A stretch of DNA of 17,882 nt from Candidatus Arcticimaribacter sp. (GTDB lineage: Bacteria; Bacteroidota; Bacteroidia; Flavobacteriales; Flavobacteriaceae): NCBI GenBank assembly GCA_011526275.1, contig WTJP01000083.1, forward strand, positions 1 through 17,882, read 5' to 3'. Made by a program: the position numbers and the translations under genes. Below the pieces are notes generated by a model, which was given only the letters and a program-made list of their open reading frames with translations, was not told the DNA's origin and did no database searches. This document shows, in pieces, positions 7,962-14,368 of the stretch (positions are counted from its first letter, which is position 1; each line of letters begins with the position of its first letter).

Positions 7962-9245
7962 CTATTGTCTTCTTCCGCCAGCACTTCGACCACTAGAAGA
8001 ACCTCCGCTACTCGAGCGTCCTCCACCCGAGGATACTCGGGCAGGTGCACTGTAGGATCGGGAGGGGGAACTACTGTAATTGCTTCGACTACTTCTGCTG
8101 GAAGAACGCGAGCTAGTGTTGTTCGATTCATTGGAATAGGAACGACGAGAACTGGGCGCTCCTTTCTCCTGTCCACTAGAATAGTTCGTGCTGTTAGTGT
8201 TGTTTCGCATGCTTCCGCTAGGGTTTTGTCGACTGTATTCCCGCGCTCTTTGTGTATCGTTGATCACTTGAATGTTGTAGCCGCGATTTTGCAAGCTGCG
8301 AATTACTTGATCGATTTGCGAACGGTTTTGGGCTTCATTAGCCGTTTGTTGCCGTCTCGAACGGGCATCGTTTTCGTTGTTGTTTTGACGATTGCGCACA
8401 CTGGCCGTTCTTCCACGTTCAACCAAATTTGGTACTTCTACCACTTCATCGGGACTAAGGGAAGAACGTCGGTTGCTATTCGTACTGGGCGTAGCATTAT
8501 TGCGTGTACTGGCCGAACGGTTGGTCGCGACTGTGCTGCGTTGGCCGCCACTGCTTGCTTGTCCGCGATAGCTGGAACTGTAGACCCTGCGGTTGTTGCG
8601 CACCGCATTGCGTTGATTGCGACGATCAAATCGATTCCAATAACGGTTGTTCAACGCATAGCCATTCCAATACCCTCCTCCGTAAAAATAGGGGTTGCCA
8701 TAGTAGAAGGCATTCCCAAAGTAAGGATCAAAAGGGGAGAAAAACGGATAGTTGTAGCCCCAGCCCCAACGGTTCCATCGATTCCAACGGTTGAAACGCC
8801 ATGGGTTATTAAAGCCCCAAGCGAAATTATTCCAAGCATAAGGATTGTAGTAACCAAAATTCCAGTTACCGAATCCCCATCCAGCTCCATAAAATGGGGG
8901 TGGGTTGTTTTGAATAACGATTTGAGTGGTCTTATTTCCGCCTCCCCAATTCGGGTTGCTTTGGTAGTTTTTTAGGTTGCCTTGATTTAAGGAATCCACA
9001 TTTGTTAAAACAACAGTGTCATTGTTATCGTTCCAATTGTATTGCTTTGCTTTTTCGTCGAAATATTGACTGTAAGCATTTGTTTGGGCTTGCGGTTTAT
9101 TTCTTCGCACCACAATCACATTGTCGCTGCTGTAGATACCATCGCTATAGTAGGAAGCACTTTGGTAGCTTCCACAAGCAGTAAACAAAAATCCAGCAAG
9201 CATAGATAAACGCAAGGAAGGTTGTAAAAGTGTAGAAATCCGCAT
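7962..9245 (-). CDS. Aromatic- and Ser/Arg/Gly-rich putative lipoprotein, function unknown
   Basis: I do not recognise a defined domain. The reading frame is open to 9344, but the Met at 9245 is the better start: it gives a lipoprotein-like N-terminus (LRLSMLAGFLFTAC, lipidated Cys24), follows an A/G-rich stretch, and avoids overlapping proS. The protein is 427 residues. After the lipobox come a short conserved-looking part (YSDGIYSSDNVIVVRR), an Asn/Asp-rich linker, an aromatic block of Trp/Tyr/Phe/Asn/Gly including RWNRWNRWGWGYNYPFF, and an Arg/Asn/Ser/Gln-rich stretch. A short foldable element with DQVIRSLQNRGYNIQVIND follows, then a Ser/Arg/Gly tail ending SGRSAGGRRQ. Similar low-complexity lipoproteins next to proS and FadL-like genes occur in Flavobacteriia as far as I recall. 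A surface or envelope role is inferred only. Confidence 0.75.
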   Translation of the reverse strand: MRISTLLQPSLRLSMLAGFLFTACGSYQSASYYSDGIYSSDNVIVVRRNKPQAQTNAYSQYFDEKAKQYNWNDNNDTVVLTNVDSLNQGNLKNYQSNPNWGGGNKTTQIVIQNNPPPFYGAGWGFGNWNFGYYNPYAWNNFAWGFNNPWRFNRWNRWNRWGWGYNYPFFSPFDPYFGNAFYYGNPYFYGGGYWNGYALNNRYWNRFDRRNQRNAVRNNRRVYSSSYRGQASSGGQRSTVATNRSASTRNNATPSTNSNRRSSLSPDEVVEVPNLVERGRTASVRNRQNNNENDARSRRQQTANEAQNRSQIDQVIRSLQNRGYNIQVINDTQRAREYSRQNPSGSMRNNTNSTNYSSGQEKGAPSSRRSYSNESNNTSSRSSSRSSRSNYSSSPSRSYSAPARVSSGGGRSSSGGSSSGRSAGGRRQ

Positions 9246-9259
9246 AACTCTTTTCTTTT

Positions 9260-9292
9260 TTTGTTCTAAGCGGGGGAATTTAACTAGTTTTG
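9260..9292 (+). promoter_or_regulatory. Putative promoter of proS
   Basis: TTTG at 9260-9263, a 21-nt spacer and TAGTTTTG at 9285-9292 match the Bacteroidota TTTG / TAnnTTTG promoter pattern. Predicted initiation near 9298 leaves a leader of about 45 nt before the proS ATG at 9343. Confidence 0.5.
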
Positions 9293-9298
9293 CCCCTG

Positions 9299-9327
9299 CA
9301 AACAGTTTATACACTAAGATAGACAAA
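9299..9327 (-). promoter_or_regulatory. Possible promoter of the lipoprotein-barrel transcript
   Basis: On the minus strand TTTG (9327-9324), a 17-nt spacer and ACTGTTTG (9306-9299) resemble the Bacteroidota promoter pattern, with AC instead of TA in the -7 element. Initiation near 9293 would give a leader of about 48 nt to the ATG at 9245. The match is imperfect, so this is tentative. Confidence 0.33.
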
Positions 9328-9342
9328 ATCTGTGCCAAAACC

Positions 9343-10821
9343 ATGTCAAAGAAATTAACAAAACGCGAAGTAGACTACTCCAAATGGTATAACGAACTGG
9401 TGGTCAAAGCCGATTTGGCTGAAAATTCAGCCGTACGCGGTTGTATGATTATCAAGCCCTATGGCTTTGCTATTTGGGAAAAGATGAAAGAGGAGTTGGA
9501 TAAAAAATTCAAAGCCACCGGCCACCAAAATGCCTATTTCCCGCTTTTTGTTCCCAAGAGTCTCTTTGAAGCAGAAGAAAAAAATGCCGAAGGTTTTGCC
9601 AAAGAGTGTGCTGTGGTAACGCATTATCGCTTAAAAAATAACCCAGATCAAGCTGGGAAACTCATGGTAGATCCAGAGGCGAAACTCGAAGAAGAACTCG
9701 TTGTTCGTCCAACCAGTGAAGCCATCATTTGGAATACCTATAAAAACTGGATTCAATCCTATCGCGATCTACCTATTTTAATTAACCAATGGGCCAATGT
9801 GGTGCGTTGGGAGATGCGCACCCGTTTGTTTTTACGCACCGCAGAGTTTTTGTGGCAAGAAGGACACACGGCGCATGCCACCAAGCAAGAGGCGCTAGAT
9901 GAAACCTTATTAATAAATAACCTTTACGCTGATTTTGTAGAGAACTTTATGGCGATTCCCGTCATTAAAGGTTTTAAAACAGAAAGCGAGCGTTTTGCAG
10001 GAGCCGAAGATACCCATTGTATAGAGGCGCTTATGCAAGATGGAAAGGCCTTACAAGCGGGAACATCTCACTTTTTAGGGCAAAACTTTGCCAAAGCATT
10101 CGATGTTAAGTTTGCTACTTCGGGTGGAGGATTAGATCATGTTTGGGCCACCTCATGGGGGGTTTCTACCCGTTTAATGGGTGCTTTAATTATGACCCAC
10201 AGTGACGACAACGGATTGGTGTTACCGCCTAATCTTGCTCCCATACAAGTCGTTATTGTTCCCATCTACAAAGGAAAAGAGCAATTGGATGAAATTGCAG
10301 CGGTGGCCAACACCATCAAGGCAAATCTTGAAGCGCAAGGTGTATCCGTGAAGTTTGACGATAGAGATAATGTAAAGCCCGGCTTTAAGTTCAACGATTA
10401 TGAATTGAAAGGAGTGCCTTTACGCATTGCCATTGGTCCTAAAGACTTGGAAAAACAACAAGTGGAATTGGCCCGTCGCGATACCCTAGAGAAAAGCTTT
10501 GTCCCCCAAGATCAACTGGCTCAATTGATCCCTTCTTTGTTAGAAGAAATGCAGGCGGGACTTTTCAATAAAGCCCTTCAATTTAGAGACGAGCACATTA
10601 CTGAAGTCAACAGTTTTGAGGAGTTTAAGGAAGTCTTAGAAAACAAAGGTGGATTTATCGCTGCGCATTGGGATGGAACAGCCGCAACAGAAGAAGCCAT
10701 CAAACAAGCGACTAAAGCGACCATTCGTTGTATTCCTTATGGGGCGAAAGAAGAGGAGGGAAGCTGCGTTTACAGCGGAGAAAAGTCCAGTAAACGCGTC
10801 CTTTTTGCTAAGGCATACTAG
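9343..10821 (+). CDS. proS: Proline--tRNA ligase, archaeal/eukaryotic-type (ProS type 3)
   Basis: Class II synthetase that charges tRNA-Pro. The 492-residue length and the lack of the inserted editing domain of the long bacterial form place it in the short archaeal/eukaryotic-like class common in Bacteroidota. Visible are the motif 2 region VVRWEMRTRLFLRTAEFLWQ (from about residue 153), the proline-pocket and tRNA-binding stretch with EGHTAHATK, the motif 3 region HSDDNGLVLPP, an anticodon-binding domain starting near PIQVVIVPIYKGK, and the typical C-terminal domain ending in SGEKSSKRVLFAKAY with a terminal Tyr. The start at 9343 gives the usual N-terminus ahead of DYSKWYNELV. It diverges from the lipoprotein gene. 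Confidence 0.97.
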   Translation: MSKKLTKREVDYSKWYNELVVKADLAENSAVRGCMIIKPYGFAIWEKMKEELDKKFKATGHQNAYFPLFVPKSLFEAEEKNAEGFAKECAVVTHYRLKNNPDQAGKLMVDPEAKLEEELVVRPTSEAIIWNTYKNWIQSYRDLPILINQWANVVRWEMRTRLFLRTAEFLWQEGHTAHATKQEALDETLLINNLYADFVENFMAIPVIKGFKTESERFAGAEDTHCIEALMQDGKALQAGTSHFLGQNFAKAFDVKFATSGGGLDHVWATSWGVSTRLMGALIMTHSDDNGLVLPPNLAPIQVVIVPIYKGKEQLDEIAAVANTIKANLEAQGVSVKFDDRDNVKPGFKFNDYELKGVPLRIAIGPKDLEKQQVELARRDTLEKSFVPQDQLAQLIPSLLEEMQAGLFNKALQFRDEHITEVNSFEEFKEVLENKGGFIAAHWDGTAATEEAIKQATKATIRCIPYGAKEEEGSCVYSGEKSSKRVLFAKAY

Positions 10822-10879
10822 TGTAAATACCTAGTAAATAAGTTGAATGAAATTTTTTAAAATTTTTCTTTAAAAATGC

Positions 10880-10911
10880 ATTGCAGAATCAATGGAGAAG
10901 TCTTAGATTTG
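10880..10911 (+). promoter_or_regulatory. Putative promoter of the tRNA-Glu / rpsT unit
   Basis: TAGATTTG at 10904-10911 is a full match to TAnnTTTG, with ATTG at 10880-10883 as an imperfect -33 element 20 nt upstream. Initiation near 10917 would start the transcript about 10 nt before the tRNA 5' end. The rest of the 105-nt gap after proS is very A/T-rich and holds no clear GC-stem terminator. Confidence 0.55.
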
Positions 10912-10926
10912 CAATCGAAAAATTAT

Positions 10927-10998
10927 GGCCCGTTCGTCTATCGGTTAGGACGCCAGGTTTTCATCCTGGAAAGAGGGGTTCGATTCCCCTACGGGCTA
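10927..10998 (+). tRNA. tRNA-Glu (anticodon UUC)
   Basis: 72-nt cloverleaf. The acceptor stem GGCCCGT pairs with ACGGGCT, with a G-U pair at the first position. The D arm is GTC/GAC, the anticodon stem CCAGG/CCTGG holds loop TTTTCAT with anticodon TTC, and the T arm AGGGG/CCCCT holds loop TTCGATT. The discriminator is A. The 3' CCA is not encoded (the DNA continues CTAAAT), so it must be added enzymatically. It lies 14 nt before the rpsT start and probably shares its transcript, released by tRNA processing. Confidence 0.97.
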
Positions 10999-11012
10999 CT
11001 AAATAAAATTAG

Positions 11013-11264
11013 ATGGCAAATCATAAATCTGCATTAAAGAGAATCCGTTCGAACGACAAAAAACGTCTTCGCAACCGCTTTCAACACAAAACCACTCGTA
11101 ACGCTATGCGTCGTTTACGCGAGTTGACAGACAAGAAAGAGGCTAGCGCACAGCTACCTTCAGTTATCTCTATGCTAGATAAATTGGCGAAGAAAAACAT
11201 CATTCACGCCAACAAAGCAGCTAACCTTAAGTCAAAATTGACACGTCACGTAGCTGCCCTTTAA
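11013..11264 (+). CDS. rpsT: 30S ribosomal protein S20
   Basis: 83-residue highly basic helical protein that binds 16S rRNA in the body of the small subunit. The diagnostic N-terminus MANHKSALKRIRSNDKKRLRN, the TTRNAMRRLREL segment and the C-terminal IHANKAANLKSKLTRHV are all present, and the length is normal. It follows tRNA-Glu by 14 nt with no room for its own promoter, so it is likely co-transcribed with the tRNA. It ends at the strong hairpin at 11281-11313. Confidence 0.98.
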   Translation: MANHKSALKRIRSNDKKRLRNRFQHKTTRNAMRRLRELTDKKEASAQLPSVISMLDKLAKKNIIHANKAANLKSKLTRHVAAL

Positions 11265-11280
11265 GCAAAACATTTTAGAC

Positions 11281-11313
11281 AAAAAAAGCGTTCGGTATTC
11301 GAACGCTTTTTTT
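11281..11313. terminator. Bidirectional intrinsic terminator between rpsT and rho
   Basis: The arms 11281-11294 and 11300-11313 are complementary over 14 bases (core AAAGCGTTCG / CGAACGCTTT) around a five-base loop GTATT. A T tract continues to 11315 on the plus strand, and the left arm begins with seven A, giving a T tract on the minus strand. It lies 16 bases after rpsT and 20 bases beyond the rho stop, so it can end both converging transcripts. Confidence 0.92.
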
Positions 11314-11333
11314 TTGCTTTATCTCCATGCTCC

Positions 11334-12866
11334 TTAAGAGTTCATGGAGATTAAAAATTCTTCGTTGTTTACTGTTTTCTTGAAACGATCGTTGATGAAT
11401 TCCATGGCTTCCACGGGGTTCATGTCGGCTAAGTATTTGCGCATAATCCACATGCGTTGTACCGTATTGTCGTCCAACAAGATGTCATCGCGACGTGTGC
11501 TAGAAGAAATCAAATCGATCGCAGGGAAGATACGTCGGTTCGAGATTTTTCGATCCAACTGCAATTCCATGTTTCCTGTTCCTTTAAATTCTTCAAAGAT
11601 AACTTCGTCCATTTTTGAGCCTGTCTCGGTCAAAGCAGTCGCAATAATGGAGAGCGATCCTCCATTTTCAATATTACGCGCTGCTCCAAAGAAACGCTTG
11701 GGTTTGTGGAGTGCGTTGGCGTCCACCCCACCACTCAAAATCTTTCCTGAAGCGGGTTGTACGGTGTTGTACGCACGCGCTAGACGGGTAATGGAATCGA
11801 GCAAGATAACGACATCGTGCCCACATTCGACCAAACGCTTTGCTTTTTCCAAGACAATGTTGGCCACTTTCACATGACGATCGGCAGGCTCATCGAAGGT
11901 AGAGGCGACCACCTCTCCTTTAACGTTGCGCTGCATATCGGTTACCTCTTCCGGACGCTCGTCAATCAACAATATAATTTGATATACTTCTGGATGGTTA
12001 GCCGCAATAGCGTTCGCTACATCTTTCAACAGCATGGTTTTCCCTGTTTTTGGTTGGGAAACAATCATCCCGCGTTGTCCTTTTCCAATAGGGGAAAATA
12101 AATCGATGATACGGGTAGAGATGGTACTTTGTTTCTCGGCCAATTTGAATTTCTCTTGCGGGAAGAGGGGAGTAAGGTGCTCAAATGCCACGCGATCGCG
12201 TACCACTTTAGGATCCTGTCCATTAATTCGATTCACCTTGATTAAAGGGAAGTATTTTTCACCTTCCTTGGGTGGACGCACTGTACCGAGTACGGTATCT
12301 CCGGTCTTTAATCCAAATAAGCGAATTTGTGATTGAGAAACATACACATCATCAGGAGACGAAAGGTAGTGATAGTCAGAAGAACGAAGGAAACCATAGC
12401 CCTCTGGCATGATTTCTAAAACCCCTTCTGTATCGATGATACCATCAAATTCATAATCGGGCTCGCGGTAGCGGTTGCGGTTGTCTTTGTTGTGGTTAAC
12501 CTCCTGTTTGTTGTGACGGTTATTTTTGTGCTTGTGCTTTTGATTGTGCTGATGCTGGTGTTGCTTGTGCTGCGGACGTTCTTTTGGTTGCTCAGCAGTG
12601 GACGCAGCTTCAGCTTTAACCTCTTCCTTCTCTTTTTTTTCCTCTTTTACCTTGGCGACCCGCTCTCTTTTTTCTGGGCGTTTCTTTTTGGGGGCTTCTT
12701 CTTGGGCTGGTTTCTCCTCTTCTTGTGGGTTGGCAGAAACGTAGTCAATGATTTGGTAGATGAGATCTTGTTTTTTGAGACCTGTGGTGCGCTTAAGCCC
12801 CACTTTTTTTGCGATTTCTTGTAAATCGGCTAATTTCTTTTCCTTTAGCGTTGAAATTTCGTACAT
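11334..12866 (-). CDS. rho: Transcription termination factor Rho with long low-complexity N-terminal insert
   Basis: Hexameric RNA helicase/ATPase that terminates untranslated transcripts. The 510 residues are about 90 more than E. coli Rho (419). Order: Rho_N/SAP-like helical domain (about 5-42, LADLQEIAKKVGLKRTTGLK), a disordered insert (about 48-135) first rich in Lys/Glu, then in His/Asn/Gln/Lys (including HKQHQHQHNQKHKHK), a cold-shock-like primary RNA-binding domain (about 145-210, EGVLEIMPEGYGFLRSSDYHY), then the ATPase core. The core has Walker A SQPKTGKT with Lys276, Walker B DVVILLDSITRLARAYN, a Q-loop region with SGGVDANALHKPKRFF, and the arginine-finger region LDRKISNRRIFPAID. Such inserts are typical of Bacteroidota Rho; in Bacteroides an insert of this kind has been reported to drive condensate formation. 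Confidence 0.98.
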   Translation of the reverse strand: MYEISTLKEKKLADLQEIAKKVGLKRTTGLKKQDLIYQIIDYVSANPQEEEKPAQEEAPKKKRPEKRERVAKVKEEKKEKEEVKAEAASTAEQPKERPQHKQHQHQHNQKHKHKNNRHNKQEVNHNKDNRNRYREPDYEFDGIIDTEGVLEIMPEGYGFLRSSDYHYLSSPDDVYVSQSQIRLFGLKTGDTVLGTVRPPKEGEKYFPLIKVNRINGQDPKVVRDRVAFEHLTPLFPQEKFKLAEKQSTISTRIIDLFSPIGKGQRGMIVSQPKTGKTMLLKDVANAIAANHPEVYQIILLIDERPEEVTDMQRNVKGEVVASTFDEPADRHVKVANIVLEKAKRLVECGHDVVILLDSITRLARAYNTVQPASGKILSGGVDANALHKPKRFFGAARNIENGGSLSIIATALTETGSKMDEVIFEEFKGTGNMELQLDRKISNRRIFPAIDLISSSTRRDDILLDDNTVQRMWIMRKYLADMNPVEAMEFINDRFKKTVNNEEFLISMNS

Positions 12867-12942
12867 GTGATGTTGTAAAACTCAGAAGAGTGTTTGAGTA
12901 ATTTTTTTTTGAAAACGGCAGGCTGAAGTGTTCCCTGCTGTA

Positions 12943-12969
12943 CAATATTACAAAAAAAACCTGTCCAAA
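12943..12969 (-). promoter_or_regulatory. Possible rho promoter
   Basis: On the minus strand TTTG (12969-12966) lies 15 nt before TAATATTG (12950-12943), one mismatch from TAnnTTTG. The spacer is shorter than usual, so the call is tentative. Initiation near 12937 would give a leader of about 70 nt before the rho ATG. Confidence 0.3.
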
Positions 12970-12982
12970 CTCGAAAAACGAT

Positions 12983-12990
12983 TAATTTTG
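12983..12990 (+). promoter_or_regulatory. Putative -7 promoter element for the DUF4293 gene
   Basis: TAATTTTG is a full match to TAnnTTTG. The -33 position holds only CCTG (12960-12963, spacer 19). Initiation would fall within a few bases of the ATG at 13001, implying a very short leader made of A residues. Confidence 0.45.
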
Positions 12991-13000
12991 AAAAAAAAAG

Positions 13001-13402
13001 ATGATACAACGCCTACAAACGCTTTTCCTCCTTCTTTTTTGCGGGATTAACGCAGCGAATTATTTCCTTTTTCCTGTGGAATACCCGCTGTTGAACAGCA
13101 CTTTTGAAACAGAAGCTGCCTTGTTGGTAAAGCTTCCATTGGTTTTTGCTCTTATTCTATTTATCAATGTTTTTTTATATAAACATCGCAACCGACAACT
13201 GTTGATCAATCGCGTTGTTTGGGTAGTATTTACCCTTTTTTGGGGTAGTGTGGTGTATTTAATCGTGCAACAAGGAAAGGAGTTTTCTCCCTATCTGGCC
13301 GACTTAGGGCTTGCCTTTGTAGGGGAAGTAGCTTTACTCATGGCCAATCGTTATATCGCTAAAGACGAGGCATTAATTCGTTCCTTGGACCGTTTGCGCT
13401 AG
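13001..13402 (+). CDS. DUF4293-family integral membrane protein
   Basis: 133-residue protein with four predicted membrane helices (about 5-25, 40-60, 70-90 and 100-118) and a short basic C-terminal tail. The C-terminal signature NRYIAKDEALIRSLDRLR and the N-terminal MIQRLQTLFLLL are the conserved ends of the Bacteroidota-specific DUF4293 family, which I recall as a frequent neighbour of rho. Biochemical function is unknown. Its last 30 bases overlap the 3' end of the convergent metallophosphoesterase gene. Confidence 0.88.
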   Translation: MIQRLQTLFLLLFCGINAANYFLFPVEYPLLNSTFETEAALLVKLPLVFALILFINVFLYKHRNRQLLINRVVWVVFTLFWGSVVYLIVQQGKEFSPYLADLGLAFVGEVALLMANRYIAKDEALIRSLDRLR

Positions 13403-13903
13403 CGCTTTTCCGCGTTTCCCCAATTCGATGACCTCCATGTTTTGGAGTTTTCCTTCGGCCACTTCAAAGCGAAGCATGGTGCGCATTTGATGAAATCCCT
13501 GTACCCCTGCAGCACCTGGGTTAAGGTGTAAAAGCGACCGGCTTTTTACTTGCATCACCTTTAAGATATGAGAATGACCGCAAATAAAAACATTGGGGGG
13601 AGTTTGGTCTAAAAGTGCTCTTACCCTTGGGGTGTATTTCCCTGCGGGACCCCCGATGTGGGTCATAAAGAAGTTTACCCCTTCCAATGTAAAACAATTG
13701 TTTTCTGGGAATTGAACACGCGCGGCTGCTCCATCGATATTCCCATAGACTGCCCTTAATGGTTTAATTTTCGCTAAGGTGTCGGTGACCTTTAAATCGC
13801 CTATATCGCCGGCATGCCAAATCTCGTCGGCTGCTTCTGCATAAACCAACATACGCTCATCTACATGCCCATGGGTGTCGGAAAGCAAAAGAATTTTTTT
13901 CAT
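13373..13903 (-). CDS. YfcE/MJ0936-type metallophosphoesterase
   Basis: 176-residue calcineurin-like phosphoesterase, probably cytosolic. Metal-binding motifs in order are SDTHGH (Asp9, His11), HAGDIGD (Asp33), YGNID (GN motif), THIGG and GHSH near residue 120. The downstream Met at 13903 is preferred over the one at 13921 because it begins directly at the first strand (MKKILLLSDTHGH), as in the family, and because the upstream six residues sit in a likely promoter region. Family members hydrolyse phosphodiesters or phosphomonoesters in vitro; the physiological substrate is unclear. It diverges from the next gene across a 29-nt gap. Confidence 0.92.
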   Translation of the reverse strand: MKKILLLSDTHGHVDERMLVYAEAADEIWHAGDIGDLKVTDTLAKIKPLRAVYGNIDGAAARVQFPENNCFTLEGVNFFMTHIGGPAGKYTPRVRALLDQTPPNVFICGHSHILKVMQVKSRSLLHLNPGAAGVQGFHQMRTMLRFEVAEGKLQNMEVIELGKRGKALAQTVQGTN

Positions 13904-13932
13904 TATCTTGTTACAACTCAAATGTTATTACC

Positions 13933-14328
13933 ATGCAATATACGGCTAAAAAACCCTTCAATTCTGTTTTGATTCTTCACCCCGACGGACTACGCTATCG
14001 TTTTCAAGAGGACCATGTATTTAAAGACATTCGTTTTGCTCAAGTGACGAACGTTAAAGTGAAATCTGATCTATACCGTAAGTATTTTTCATTTCTACTC
14101 GCTCCATTCATGATTATTAGCCAGCTAGCCATAGGCTATTTAGAAGGCTTTCACTGGACGAATATATCCAATGCGCTGGTCTGGGTCGCTTTGTTGTGTT
14201 TCTATTTGGGAATGAAAAAAGTGTATTTTATTCATGTTATAAAAGGCCCACTAACGGCTGAGGTTTTTGCCACCCATAGTCGGAAAGAAGCCTATGCGAT
14301 TAAAGCGGCTATTGAATCTCGTTGCTGA
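13933..14328 (+). CDS. Small membrane protein of unknown function
   Basis: I do not recognise a family. The 131 residues divide into an N-terminal soluble part of about 48 residues (FNSVLILHPDGLRYRFQED, strand-rich), two hydrophobic segments (about 50-68 and 80-95) separated by a short GFHWTNIS loop, and a C-terminal soluble part ending AIKAAIESRC. The layout of beta-rich segments flanking a helical hairpin is reminiscent of bacterial PH-like/YcxB-type membrane proteins, but that is only a resemblance. The ATG at 13933 is the first in frame after the 29-nt divergent gap. The base composition matches its neighbours. Confidence 0.75.
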   Translation: MQYTAKKPFNSVLILHPDGLRYRFQEDHVFKDIRFAQVTNVKVKSDLYRKYFSFLLAPFMIISQLAIGYLEGFHWTNISNALVWVALLCFYLGMKKVYFIHVIKGPLTAEVFATHSRKEAYAIKAAIESRC

Positions 14329-14331
14329 GAA

Positions 14332-14364
14332 GTTGGGAGGAGTAGTGACTTTCTAATATATTTG
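14332..14364 (+). promoter_or_regulatory. Putative promoter of truA giving a leaderless or nearly leaderless mRNA
   Basis: TATATTTG at 14357-14364 is a full match to TAnnTTTG, with GTTG at 14332-14335 as an imperfect -33 element 21 nt upstream. The truA GTG start is only five bases past the -7 element, so transcription would begin at or within a few bases of the start codon. Confidence 0.45.
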
Positions 14365-14368
14365 CGCA

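Noticed and set aside
7965..8975. 336-codon open frame on the plus strand opposite the lipoprotein gene
   Set aside because: It is a composition artefact: the Ser/Arg/Gly/Asn-rich repeats of the minus-strand gene read as Thr/Ser/Arg/Ile runs in the opposite strand, and the product has no domain, signal or start context.
9246..9344. Upstream 33-codon extension of the lipoprotein gene
   Set aside because: It would put a poor leader before an obvious lipoprotein signal and overlap proS by two bases. The Met at 9245 fits better.
10840..10877. A/T-rich stretch after proS as a terminator
   Set aside because: It contains only A/T self-complementarity with no GC-containing stem, so it is not a convincing intrinsic terminator.
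12492..12824. 110-codon hydrophobic open frame antisense to the rho N-terminus
   Set aside because: The Lys/Glu/His-rich insert of Rho reads as Leu/Phe/Val codons on the other strand. It mimics a membrane protein but has no start context of its own.
12916..12940. Inverted repeat (CGGCAGG / CCTGCTG) upstream of rho as an autoregulatory attenuator
   Set aside because: In the rho transcript only five consecutive pairs form around an 11-base loop, and the predicted transcript start falls at the edge of the stem. Too weak to call a regulatory element.
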